A DNA stretch of 64,000 nucleotides, taken from Clostridium sp. 12(A). Lineage in GTDB: Bacteria; Bacillota; Clostridia; Lachnospirales; Lachnospiraceae. Shown one piece after another: positions 16,990 through 25,611 of this stretch (within the stretch, counting starts at the first letter, position 1; each line of letters begins with the position of its first letter). The notes under the pieces were generated by a model. The model was not told where the DNA came from and did no database searches. It was given only the letters and a program-made list of their open reading frames with translations. The stretch spans positions 372,001 through 436,000 of the forward strand of contig JAGI01000001.1 of assembly GCA_000526575.1 (NCBI GenBank), given 5' to 3'. Position numbers and translations under genes: made by a program.

Positions 16990-19900
16990 ATGATAAAAAT
17001 AAGAGCCATAACCAGGCAGTCCGTAACCATTGCCTGGGAAGTCATGGAAGGGGTAAAAAAGACAAGAGTCTACTGGTCAGACAGGGAGACCGGGAAAGAA
17101 AATTACCGCTTGATGATTGAGAGTGATTTAAAAGAAATGGACCATTATCAGCTTAAGCGGGCCACCAGCATACCCCATTATTTCCTGGTGGTTCAGTCAG
17201 ATGAGACAGGAACGGTTCGGGAAGAAACCTTTGTAACTCCCGTTCATTTCTTCCAGGAAGAACAGATAGAATCAATTAACCGGGGACTTGTGGCGGTAAA
17301 AACAGGAGAAGGAATATTCTTAAGCTGGCGCTTTCTTATCCATGAAGTGACAGGATACAAGGAAGCGAAACAGGGGCTGACCGGAGCAGACTTTGTCGTG
17401 TACCGGGAAGGAAAGCATGTGGCAAAGGTAACGGACAGCACCAACTATTTAGACCGGGAAGGAAGGGAGTCAGACAGATACCAGGTGGCGCCTGTGATCA
17501 ATGGGGTGGAAGATAAAGCCTGTGATCCTGTAAGGGTCTGGGATCATGAATATCTTGATATTCCAATAAAAAAGCCTTCACCTGGAGTGACGCCAAAGGG
17601 GGAGGAATATACCTACTCCGCCAACGACATGTCAGTGGCTGATATAGACGGAGATGGTGAATACGAATACCTTGTAAAATGGGATCCATCAAACTCCCAG
17701 GACGTTTCGATCAAAGGGTATACCGGACCTTGCTACATTGATTGCTACAAGCTTGATGGAACTCTTTTGTGGCGTCTGGATCTGGGACCAAATATCAGGG
17801 CTGGTGCTCATTACACCCAGTTTATGTGTTACGACTTTAATGGAGATGGTAAGGCAGAGATGGCCTTAAAAACTGCCCCGGGTACCCATATGACACTATT
17901 TGGAGCGGATGGGAAGGAAACCAACTCCTTTTATATCACCATGCCGGAAGAGGATAGAAAGAAAGGATACAGCCACAAGGATTCCTATGTGTGCAGTGCT
18001 TCTGATTACCGGGACCACCTCATTCAGACCTTTTGCCAGTGGCAGGACCACCCGGAGGTAAAAAGCGGTCGTTGGCCGGGGACTTTAGAGGAATGCTTCC
18101 ACATACCGCCTATGGCGTTCTATCCACTGAATCAGGAGGAAGGGGCACGTCTGGCAGATTATTTTCTGGATGAGTATGCACCTAAGAGAAGTTCAAGAAA
18201 TAAGCTTCGGGAGTTTGAGGGCTTTATTTATAAAGGCCCGGAGTATTTAACCATGTTCTCCGGAGATGGAAGAGAGATGGAAACCATTCCATTTCCTTTT
18301 GACAGGGAAGATGACGGTCTGCTTTGGGGAGATTATTCCGGAAATCGAATCGAGCCATGCAACCGGGTGGACCGGTTTTTATCCGGCGTAGCTTACTTAG
18401 ATGGAAAACGGCCATACCTCATCATTTGCCGGGGATATTATACCAGGTCTGCCATAGCTGCCTACGACTTTTTTAAGAACTGTTTTCATCAGGTATGGAC
18501 GGTTGACAGTGGATTTGTGCCAATGGATAATCCATTTGCTGATAACCCTCATGGTGGAAGAGGGACAGATCCTGTCTATGGTTCTCTGGCGGGGCAGGGC
18601 AACCATTCCTTGTCTGTCTGCGATGTAGATGGGGACGGCTGTATGGAGATTATCTACGGGGCAGCCTGTATTGACCATGACGGAAGTCTGCTTTACAGCT
18701 CTCACGATAAGCTGCCGGACGGACGGACGGCTAAGCTTGGCCATGGAGATGCCATGCATGTGGCTGATATTGACCCGGACCGACCAGGCTATGAAATCTT
18801 CAATGTGTTTGAAGGCGCAGAGGAGGCACCTTATGGATATGCCCTCCGGGACGCAGAAAGCGGAGAAGTCATATTCGGGGAATATGCTACAAAGGATTTA
18901 GGCAGGTGTATGGTGGGAGATGTGATTCCAGAGGCAAGGGGATTGCAGTGCTGGGTCAATGGAGTCGGTACCTATGATTGCCATGGAAGATTACTGAAAA
19001 AAGAGACCCTTGGTACCAATATGTCCATTCGATGGTCTGGTGATTTAACCACTCAGATCACAGACGGAGAGGACTACTTAAAACAATCTCCCACTGGTGT
19101 GATCAATGATTTTATCCATAAGACCATGTTAGAGCCATTGGGAACAAAGACCAATAACGGGACCAAGGGAAACCCTTGCCTAGTGGCTGATATCTTTGGA
19201 GATTTCAGGGAAGAGCTGCTTTTGCGGACCGAGGACAGCAGTGCCATTCGAATTTATACCAACACCCAGATGACGAACCACAAGCTCTTTACCCTGATGC
19301 AGGATACTCAATACCGCTGCGGTGTGGCCTGGCAGAACAATTGTTATAATCAGCCCTGCTATCCCAAGTTTTACTATGGATCTGATATGGATGTAAGCCA
19401 GGTACTTCCTTATATGAAACGCAGGCCAGCACTTTTTATCGCCGGAGACTCCACGAACCAGACTTATTGGAACCAGGAGGTAAAAACAACGGGAATTGGA
19501 GAAAAGCTGATATCTCATCTGGACCCAGGAAACCTATATGAGGTCTGCAGACAAAAAGAGTCCGGTTTTTCCAATGAGGCCTGGTATCAGAGCAGACATT
19601 TGATCGTGGATAACTGCGCTATGGCTGGAAGGTCCACAAAAAGCTTTCTAAAGGAAGGACGCTTGGATGATATAAAGGCCAGAATGAAGGAAGGGGATTA
19701 TCTTCTCATTCAGTTTGGACATAACGATGCTTCCGCAAATAAACCGGAGCGTTATGTGCCGGTATCAGAATTTGCCGATTACCTAAAGCTCTATGCAAAG
19801 GCGGCAAGGGAGCGGGGAGCATTGCCTGTACTGGTATCTCCTGTCTGCATCTGTCCAACCAGAGATAGAAAAGATGGAGAGAGAGGGGAGATAGAAGAAC

Positions 19901-20133
19901 TTCTGCCGGAATACGCCAGTGAGATGGAACGGTTTGCAGGGAAAGAAGGAGTTCCTTTTGTCAATCTATATCAGAAGTCGTTAGAATACTGTATACAAGC
20001 AGGGGAGGGAAATGCCCTGGAGCTTTACATAGAAGATCAGGTTCATTTATCAGAAAAAGGAGCTGATTGCTACGCCGGGTTATTGGCAGAAGATCTAAAA
20101 TCATTTATAATGGGAACAGATATGGAGGGATAA
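16990..20133 (+). CDS. Rhamnogalacturonan lyase (PL11) fused to an SGNH acetylesterase (CE12/RhgT-like)
   Basis: A 1047-aa two-enzyme protein. Residues ~1-190 form fibronectin-like sheets. Residues ~200-800 are a PL11 (YesW/YesX) propeller with repeated Ca-binding DxDGDG-type loops (VADIDGDGEYEYLVKWDPSN, FNGDGKAEMALKTAPGT, VCDVDGDGCMEIIYGA). Residues ~815-1040 are a complete SGNH hydrolase with GDSTNQTYW (nucleophile Ser), NCAMAGRSTKSF, GHNDASANK and DQVHLSEKG (catalytic Asp/His), close to rhamnogalacturonan acetylesterase. Cleaving the backbone and removing acetyl groups in one chain is sensible because acetylation blocks the lyases. No signal peptide is visible. Bacillus encodes these activities as separate proteins. 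AGGGGGG precedes the ATG. Confidence 0.85.
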   Translation: MIKIRAITRQSVTIAWEVMEGVKKTRVYWSDRETGKENYRLMIESDLKEMDHYQLKRATSIPHYFLVVQSDETGTVREETFVTPVHFFQEEQIESINRGLVAVKTGEGIFLSWRFLIHEVTGYKEAKQGLTGADFVVYREGKHVAKVTDSTNYLDREGRESDRYQVAPVINGVEDKACDPVRVWDHEYLDIPIKKPSPGVTPKGEEYTYSANDMSVADIDGDGEYEYLVKWDPSNSQDVSIKGYTGPCYIDCYKLDGTLLWRLDLGPNIRAGAHYTQFMCYDFNGDGKAEMALKTAPGTHMTLFGADGKETNSFYITMPEEDRKKGYSHKDSYVCSASDYRDHLIQTFCQWQDHPEVKSGRWPGTLEECFHIPPMAFYPLNQEEGARLADYFLDEYAPKRSSRNKLREFEGFIYKGPEYLTMFSGDGREMETIPFPFDREDDGLLWGDYSGNRIEPCNRVDRFLSGVAYLDGKRPYLIICRGYYTRSAIAAYDFFKNCFHQVWTVDSGFVPMDNPFADNPHGGRGTDPVYGSLAGQGNHSLSVCDVDGDGCMEIIYGAACIDHDGSLLYSSHDKLPDGRTAKLGHGDAMHVADIDPDRPGYEIFNVFEGAEEAPYGYALRDAESGEVIFGEYATKDLGRCMVGDVIPEARGLQCWVNGVGTYDCHGRLLKKETLGTNMSIRWSGDLTTQITDGEDYLKQSPTGVINDFIHKTMLEPLGTKTNNGTKGNPCLVADIFGDFREELLLRTEDSSAIRIYTNTQMTNHKLFTLMQDTQYRCGVAWQNNCYNQPCYPKFYYGSDMDVSQVLPYMKRRPALFIAGDSTNQTYWNQEVKTTGIGEKLISHLDPGNLYEVCRQKESGFSNEAWYQSRHLIVDNCAMAGRSTKSFLKEGRLDDIKARMKEGDYLLIQFGHNDASANKPERYVPVSEFADYLKLYAKAARERGALPVLVSPVCICPTRDRKDGERGEIEELLPEYASEMERFAGKEGVPFVNLYQKSLEYCIQAGEGNALELYIEDQVHLSEKGADCYAGLLAEDLKSFIMGTDMEG

Positions 20134-20136
20134 CAA

Positions 20137-21186
20137 ATGGGGAAATTAAAATTTGACAGAGCGAGTATTGAGGGGGCCATGGACCGGATCGTGGATCGGA
20201 CAAAACGAATGGATATGTCCTGGGACTGGCCGTGCGGCGTAGCCTATTACGGCATTGCAGAAGCGTATGAGATCACAAAAAAGAAAGATTATCTGGATTT
20301 TTTAAAGGAACGTGTGGATGAGCTCATAGAGCTTGGCCTTCCTGTGTGGACCGTGAACACCTGCGCCATGGGACATTGTCTGATTACGCTATATGAGGCT
20401 ACCAACGAGGACGTCTATATGGACATCATCCGTTCTAAGGTATCTTATTTGAGAACAGATGCCCTGCGTTTCGGGGATCAGGTGCTCCAGCATACGGTTT
20501 CCGCAGGAAATGATTTTCCGGAGCAGTGCTGGGCGGATACTCTTTTTATGGCGGCGTTCTTCCTGTTACGGGTGGGCATTATGACAAAGGATGAGGAGCT
20601 GATCTCAGATGCTTTAAACCAGTATTACTGGCATATCCAGTATTTGCAGGATGAAAAGACAGGGCTGTGGTATCATGGCTACAATAACATCACAAAGGAT
20701 CACATGTCAGGCTTTTACTGGGGCAGAGCCAATTGCTGGGCGGCCTATACCATGAGTAAGGTAGGTCTTCTTCTTCCAGAGTGCTATTTGTATCCCCAGT
20801 TTTTAGAAATCGTCGGAAGCTTAAATGAGCAGCTTTCAGCACTTAAGCTCCTCCAGACGGAACAGGGCTTGTGGAGAACTCTCCTTGATGATGAAGAATC
20901 CTATGAGGAACTGTCTGCCTCCGCGGGCATAGCAGCTGCCATGACTTTAAAGGGCAATCCGCTTCACATCAAATACATAGAAAGGTCCATCACCGGAGTC
21001 TTATCTCATGTAGCACCAGATGGCAGACTGACGGATGTATCCGGCGGGACCGCAGTGATGAAGGATCGGGACGGCTACCGGAATATATCAAAGAAATGGA
21101 TTCAGGGCTGGGGGCAGGGAATGGCTCTTGCATTCTTTGCGGCAGTTTTAAATTATGAGAACATAGCAGGAGACGGAGCATTATGA
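20137..21186 (+). CDS. Unsaturated rhamnogalacturonyl hydrolase (GH105, YteR/YesR-like)
   Basis: A 349-aa (alpha/alpha)6-barrel enzyme of GH88/105. It hydrolyses the unsaturated galacturonyl-rhamnose products left by the lyases in the cytoplasm. Visible markers are MSWDWPCGVAYYGIAEAYE, the putative general-acid Asp in EQCWADTLFMAAFF (about residue 138), and YWGRANCWAAY, corresponding to the conserved WxRxN region. Length matches the family. It starts three bases after the PL11 fusion and its end overlaps the start of the deacetylase gene, so the three are translationally coupled. Confidence 0.88.
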   Translation: MGKLKFDRASIEGAMDRIVDRTKRMDMSWDWPCGVAYYGIAEAYEITKKKDYLDFLKERVDELIELGLPVWTVNTCAMGHCLITLYEATNEDVYMDIIRSKVSYLRTDALRFGDQVLQHTVSAGNDFPEQCWADTLFMAAFFLLRVGIMTKDEELISDALNQYYWHIQYLQDEKTGLWYHGYNNITKDHMSGFYWGRANCWAAYTMSKVGLLLPECYLYPQFLEIVGSLNEQLSALKLLQTEQGLWRTLLDDEESYEELSASAGIAAAMTLKGNPLHIKYIERSITGVLSHVAPDGRLTDVSGGTAVMKDRDGYRNISKKWIQGWGQGMALAFFAAVLNYENIAGDGAL

Positions 21187-21992
21187 CGGGAGCATTGAAG
21201 AATATATATACCTGCTTTCCAGGCGGAAGGCATAAGGTCCTTACTATGAGCTATGACGATGGAAGGATCGAAGATAAGAGACTTGTTGATATTTTTAACG
21301 CCAATGGAATCAAAGGAACCTTTCACGTAAATTCCGGCCTTACTCATATGGAAAACCGTTTAAAGCCGGAAGAGTGGAAAAGAGTCTATGAGGGGCATGA
21401 GATATCCTGTCATACGGTGCTTCATCCTACCATAGCAAGATGTCCGCTTCCCCAGGTAGCACTCCAGGTATTAGAGGACCGCAGGGAGTTAGAGCGGGCA
21501 GCAGGATATCCTGTGCGGGGCATGTCTTACCCAAACGGCTCTTATACGAAGGATATTGTGGATATGCTCCCGGGGCTTGGAATCGAATATTGCAGAGTGG
21601 TCGGGAGCACCGATGATTTTGCCATGCCGGAAAACTATCTGGAATGGAAATCTACCTGCCATCACAATCACAACCTCTTAGAAAATGGCACCCGTTTTGT
21701 TGAGCTTTTTAAAACCCAGTATCTTTACATGATGTATGTATGGGGACACAGCTTTGAATTTCCAAGAGATGATAATTGGGAGCTGATGGAAGAGTTCTGT
21801 CGTCTGGTGGGAGGCAGAGAGGATATCTGGTATGCAACCAACATAGAGATTGTGGATTATATGAATGCTGCCTCACAGCTTAAGTACACTATAGACGGGG
21901 ATAAGGTCTATAATCCTTCCGCCCAAAGTGTCTTTATCAGCGTAGACGGTACTTTGATCCAGGTTCCAGGGGGACAGACTGTAAGTATTTAA
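21183..21992 (+). CDS. Polysaccharide deacetylase family protein (NodB-like)
   Basis: A 269-aa CE4-like protein. The NodB region has VLTMSYDDGR (metal-binding motif 1, the usual TFDDG as SYDDG), HEISCHTVLHPT (motif 2, His residues for metal), YPNGSY (motif 3) and a later MMYVWGHSFEF. No signal peptide. It overlaps the GH105 gene by four bases (ATGA), so it is the last gene of the pectin operon. Given the context it may deacetylate imported rhamnogalacturonan fragments; the substrate is inference. Confidence 0.8.
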   Translation: MTGALKNIYTCFPGGRHKVLTMSYDDGRIEDKRLVDIFNANGIKGTFHVNSGLTHMENRLKPEEWKRVYEGHEISCHTVLHPTIARCPLPQVALQVLEDRRELERAAGYPVRGMSYPNGSYTKDIVDMLPGLGIEYCRVVGSTDDFAMPENYLEWKSTCHHNHNLLENGTRFVELFKTQYLYMMYVWGHSFEFPRDDNWELMEEFCRLVGGREDIWYATNIEIVDYMNAASQLKYTIDGDKVYNPSAQSVFISVDGTLIQVPGGQTVSI

Positions 21993-21993
21993 A

Positions 21994-22557
21994 TCAGATA
22001 CCAAACAGCTGGTCGATGAGGATTTCACCGCCCATGAATATTAGAATTAGACCGCCGGCAAATTCTGCCTTTGATTTATATTTGGCTCCGAACATATTCC
22101 CAGCCTTTACTCCAAGGACAGAGAAAAAAAAGGCAGTAAAGCCGATAGAGGAAACCGCCGGCAGAATCTTTACCTGTAAGAACGCAAAGGTTACGCCCAG
22201 GGCAAGAGCATCGATACTGGTAGCAAGAGCCAGAAGGAGCATCTGTCCTGGGTGAAGGGAAGGATCTTCGCAGTCATCCAGTTCATGGGAGAAAGATTCT
22301 TTTATCATATTAAGGCCAATGCAGCCAAGGAGAATAAATGCGACCCAATGGTCAAAGGATACAATGGCGTCTTTAAACTGGGATCCTAAAAGAAAGCCGA
22401 GAAACGGCATGATGGACTGAAAACCTCCAAAGTAAAGCCCTACGACCAGGGCGTGTTTCCAGCTCATTTTGGGGAGACTTAAGCCTTTGCAGATCGCGAC
22501 GGCAAAGGCATCCATAGAAACTCCTATGGAAATCAGGAATAATTCAAACAATGACAT
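21994..22557 (-). CDS. mntP: Manganese efflux pump MntP
   Basis: A 187-aa inner-membrane protein of the MntP (DUF204) family with six hydrophobic segments arranged as two inverted repeats. Each repeat carries the conserved acidic motif: [15 protein letters not shown] near residue 15 and [13 protein letters not shown] near residue 115. It exports Mn2+. It runs convergent with the pectin operon, one base after its end. GAGGAGGAA lies just upstream of the ATG on the minus strand. No yybP-ykoY manganese riboswitch is recognised upstream; the upstream space is filled by a MITE-like repeat. Confidence 0.92.
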   Translation of the reverse strand: MSLFELFLISIGVSMDAFAVAICKGLSLPKMSWKHALVVGLYFGGFQSIMPFLGFLLGSQFKDAIVSFDHWVAFILLGCIGLNMIKESFSHELDDCEDPSLHPGQMLLLALATSIDALALGVTFAFLQVKILPAVSSIGFTAFFFSVLGVKAGNMFGAKYKSKAEFAGGLILIFMGGEILIDQLFGI

Positions 22558-22580
22558 GTGTAATTCCTCCTCGGGCGGCT

Positions 22581-22742
22581 AGGGTGTGTCTGAAAACTCA
22601 TTGCTCCAATCTGTACCTCCCACTTCGCAGTATATTTGCTCCAAATTCAGTTGGCGTAGCCCACTACGCCGCCTTCATCTGAAGCAAATCTCCCACAAAG
22701 TGTAACGCACATCTTGAAACAAGCAGTTTTCAGGCACACCCT
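22581..22742. repeat. MITE-like element, 162 bp, with 18-bp terminal inverted repeats
   Basis: The left end AGGGTGTGTCTGAAAACT (22581-22598) and the reverse complement of the right end AGGGTGTGCCTGAAAACT (22725-22742) match at 17 of 18 bases. Both ends are bounded by TA (CTA|GGG and CCC|TA), as for IS630/mariner-type insertions. The interior has a second perfect hairpin, GGCGTAG and CTACGCC, and no coding capacity. It fills the gap between mntP and the NYN gene. A transposase-supplied non-autonomous element is the best reading. Confidence 0.65.
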
Positions 22743-22785
22743 AAGTAAATATATGCCGGGAGAAATGGGGGGTAGAACGATAAAA

Positions 22786-23307
22786 CTAATCTTTCTTATT
22801 CAGCCGAATTTTTTCCAGATACTCAAACAGCTCAGGGTCAACATTGTCAAACAATCGGTTTTTCTTTGATGGAATCCGCTCTAAGTGCTCTTTTTTTATT
22901 TCTAAATTGGTTTCCTCAATCTCTTTTTTTAAATCCCTTGCCGAAAGCCTGGTACAGCCTGTTCCAAGAATGATGATCTGCTCCATCTTATCAGAGGTAG
23001 CGACTCTCACCTGGTACTGCCTTCCAATCTGCTGGCTCACCTTTTCGATGTATTGGTCTGCTGTTTCTGCCTCTTTTGTAAATATGACGTGAATGTTATG
23101 ATATTCTATAATGGTTCCTGGATTTCCTTTGACCTTGTAGCCGTCAAAGACCAGGATGACATTGCATTTTTTAAAGCCCTGATAATTGCAGAGAATGTCC
23201 TGGAGCTTGGTTCTGGCCGAGTCCATATTGGTTTTTGTAAGCTCCTTTAATTCAGGCCATGCAAATATAATATTGTAGCCATCTACCAGTAAATATTCGG
23301 AACTCAT
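22786..23307 (-). CDS. NYN domain protein, YacP/Rae1-like
   Basis: A 173-aa PIN-like nuclease-fold protein. Features are the N-terminal LLVDGYNIIFAWPEL with the metal-binding Asp, VILVFDGYKVKGNPG, TKEAETADQYIEK and VRVATSDKMEQIIILGTG. The order of acidic residues fits the YacP/NYN family. The Bacillus member Rae1 cuts mRNA on the ribosome, so a similar role is likely but not proven here. Minus-strand single gene; the start ATG has AGAGAGGTGAC upstream. Confidence 0.85.
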   Translation of the reverse strand: MSSEYLLVDGYNIIFAWPELKELTKTNMDSARTKLQDILCNYQGFKKCNVILVFDGYKVKGNPGTIIEYHNIHVIFTKEAETADQYIEKVSQQIGRQYQVRVATSDKMEQIIILGTGCTRLSARDLKKEIEETNLEIKKEHLERIPSKKNRLFDNVDPELFEYLEKIRLNKKD

Positions 23308-23454
23308 TGGTCTGTCACCTCTCTGCTGTAGTAAAATAAAAAAAGCCTTTTTACGGTATCACAAGACTTGAATTAATTGTAACCTTTCCTACAGGAAAAG
23401 TCAACATTGCGGAATATTTAGAAAGAACTGGAATTAATTTGTTAAAAATAAATA

Positions 23455-23483
23455 TTGCAGGATAAAAAAGATTGTGATATTAT
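23455..23483 (+). promoter_or_regulatory. Sigma-A promoter of the aspS-gatCAB leader
   Basis: TTGCAG (23455-23460), 17-base spacer, TATTAT (23478-23483), about 60 bases before the first conserved T-box stem. Confidence 0.65.
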
Positions 23484-23539
23484 TAGTGAAATTCATTGTG
23501 GTGAAGTGATGAACTGTTATAATTTTAATGAAAACAGGG

Positions 23540-23900
23540 AAGCTTATCCTATATTGAATGGAAGATGATATTGATAAAGGCAGAGAAGGAGACTCTGGCC
23601 TATGGACCTCGACAGGAAGAGGGCGTCACCGACTGAGAGCGCCGTCATGTGGGACTTGGCTATGGGAACACTCCGGAGCCGATAAGCCGAAGCGGCTGAA
23701 AATCACCTTGATTTTCGGCGCCATGAGTAGGTTTATCCGTATGCATGCGTTAAATGCTTGAGTGGAGATTTTTGCTTAGCAGTCTGTTTATTTGCGGATG
23801 AATTTGAAAGCAGTCTCAATGCGGGTGGTACCGCGGGAGCTTATAGCCATATAAATCCCGTCCCGGAATATGTAACTGTATTCCGGGGCGGGATATTTTA
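23540..23900 (+). promoter_or_regulatory. T-box riboswitch with overlapping Glu/Asn specifier (aspS-gatCAB leader)
   Basis: The T-box core GCGGGTGGTACCGCGG is at 23821-23836. A strong terminator stem follows: ATCCCGTCCCGGAATA (23855-23870) with its complement at 23879-23894, then a T-rich tail. In stem I, GGAG..GGCC on the 5' side pairs with GGCT..CTCC on the 3' side. The 3' internal loop between these reads ATGGGAACA. It contains GAAC at 23666-23669, in which GAA (Glu) and AAC (Asn) overlap by a one-base shift. This matches the reported dual tRNA-Asn/tRNA-Glu T-box of the Clostridium acetobutylicum transamidation operon, and the downstream genes here are the same pathway. Confidence 0.88.
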
Positions 23901-23959
23901 TTGTCAAAATATCTTTACCGGAATCGAAGCAATTACATTTAGGTAAGGAGAATACAGAT

Positions 23960-25291
23960 ATGGAATTCATCAAAGGTGTGAAAGAAAAGGAAACAATCGG
24001 GATTTTAAAGGGCTTAACTGGGGAAAATGCAGGTAAGACCATTCGCATGGAAGGCAGCATCCATACCATTCGTGATATGGGAGACGTGGCCTTTGTCATT
24101 CTTCGTAAGTCAGAAGGACTGGTACAGTGCGTGTATGAAGAGGGAAAGACAGCGACTCCTCTTAGTCAATTAAAAGAGGAATCAGCGGTCCGTGTCACCG
24201 GTGTGGTATCAGAAGAGAGCCGGGCGCCTCATGGATTTGAGCTGCGCTTAACGGAAATTGAGGTGTTATCTCAGCCGGCAGAGGTACTTCCCATCGCCAT
24301 CAGCAAATGGAAATTAAATACCTCCCTTGAGACAAAGCTGTCTCTTCGCCCCATAACCTTAAGAAATCCCATGGAGCGGGCAAAATTCCGCATTCAGGAA
24401 GGAATCGTAAGAGGATTCCGTGATTTTCTCCATTTAGAAGGATTTACAGAAATCCGTACACCAAAGATCGTCGCCAGAGGAGCAGAAGGCGGATCTAACG
24501 TATTTAAACTGGACTATTTTAATAAAAAGGCAGAGCTTGGACAGAGCCCTCAGTTCTATAAGCAGACCATGGTCGGTGTTTATGACCGGGTATTTGAAGT
24601 GGCTCCCGTATTCCGTGCGGAGAAACATAATACCACAAGGCATTTAAACGAATACACCAGCATGGACTTTGAGATGGGATATATCGACAGCTTTGAAGAG
24701 ATCATGGAAATGGAAACAGGAATGCTTCAGTATACCTTTGATCTTCTAAAGAAAGAGTATGCCCAGGAATTAAAGATGCTTAAAACAGACCTTCCCGATG
24801 TATCAAACATCCCAACGGTACGTTTTGATCAAGCAAAAGAACTGGTAGCTGAAAAATATGACAGAAAGATCAAGAACCCATACGATTTAGAGCCGGAAGA
24901 GGAAGTATTAATCGGTCGTTATTTTAAAGAGGAGTACGGCAGTGATTTCGTATTCGTTACCCATTATCCATCAAAGAAGCGTCCCTTCTATGCCATGGAA
25001 GATCCGGCTGACGACCGTTATACCTTAAGCTTTGACTTATTATTCCGTGGACTTGAAATAACGACCGGAGGACAGAGAATCCATGATTATGAGACCATCA
25101 TAAAAAAGATGGAAGCCAGAGGCATGAATCCAGAAGATATCTCTTCTTATCTCATGATTTTCCAGTATGGTATGCCGCCTCACGGGGGCCTTGGAATCGG
25201 ACTGGAGCGTCTTACCATGCGTCTTCTTGATGAGGCCAATGTAAGAGAGACTACCCTGTTCCCACGAGACGTTACAAGACTGGAACCATAA
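23960..25291 (+). CDS. aspS: Archaeal-type, probably non-discriminating aspartate--tRNA(Asp/Asn) ligase
   Basis: A 443-aa class IIb synthetase, far shorter than the ~590-aa bacterial AspRS and without its GAD insertion, so it is the archaeal/AspRS2 type. It has an N-terminal OB-fold anticodon domain (about residues 15-115), motif 1 (NPMERAKFRIQEGIVRGF), motif 2 (FEVAPVFRAEKHNTTRHLNE) and motif 3 (GGLGIGLERLTM). Linkage to gatCAB indicates that it also charges tRNA-Asn with Asp for later amidation. AAGGAG precedes ATG 23960. First gene of the T-box operon. Confidence 0.93.
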   Translation: MEFIKGVKEKETIGILKGLTGENAGKTIRMEGSIHTIRDMGDVAFVILRKSEGLVQCVYEEGKTATPLSQLKEESAVRVTGVVSEESRAPHGFELRLTEIEVLSQPAEVLPIAISKWKLNTSLETKLSLRPITLRNPMERAKFRIQEGIVRGFRDFLHLEGFTEIRTPKIVARGAEGGSNVFKLDYFNKKAELGQSPQFYKQTMVGVYDRVFEVAPVFRAEKHNTTRHLNEYTSMDFEMGYIDSFEEIMEMETGMLQYTFDLLKKEYAQELKMLKTDLPDVSNIPTVRFDQAKELVAEKYDRKIKNPYDLEPEEEVLIGRYFKEEYGSDFVFVTHYPSKKRPFYAMEDPADDRYTLSFDLLFRGLEITTGGQRIHDYETIIKKMEARGMNPEDISSYLMIFQYGMPPHGGLGIGLERLTMRLLDEANVRETTLFPRDVTRLEP

Positions 25292-25306
25292 AAGGAGGCA
25301 GAAGAA

Positions 25307-25600
25307 ATGGCACACATCATTGATGATGATATGATTGAATACGTTGGTATTTTAGCGAAGCTTGAATTAAGCGAGAAAGAGCGGGAAGATGCTAAGAAAG
25401 ATATGGGCCGCATGCTTGATTATATTGATACCTTAAATGAACTTGATACCGACAGCGTGGAGCCCATGTCCCATGTATTTCCTGTCCATAACGTATTTCG
25501 TGAGGACGTGGTGGAAAATGGTGATGACAGAGATAACATCTTAAAGAATGCTCCCGAGAAAAAGGATGGGGCCTTTAAGGTACCAAAAACAGTAGAATAG
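25307..25600 (+). CDS. gatC: Asp-tRNA(Asn)/Glu-tRNA(Gln) amidotransferase subunit C
   Basis: A 97-aa small subunit that stabilises the GatA-GatB interface. It shows the family pattern: [20 protein letters not shown] near the start, then [19 protein letters not shown] and a conserved FREDVV. Starts 15 bp after aspS with AAAGGAGG upstream and is followed 11 bp later by gatA. Confidence 0.95.
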   Translation: MAHIIDDDMIEYVGILAKLELSEKEREDAKKDMGRMLDYIDTLNELDTDSVEPMSHVFPVHNVFREDVVENGDDRDNILKNAPEKKDGAFKVPKTVE

Positions 25601-25611
25601 GAGGAAGGCAG

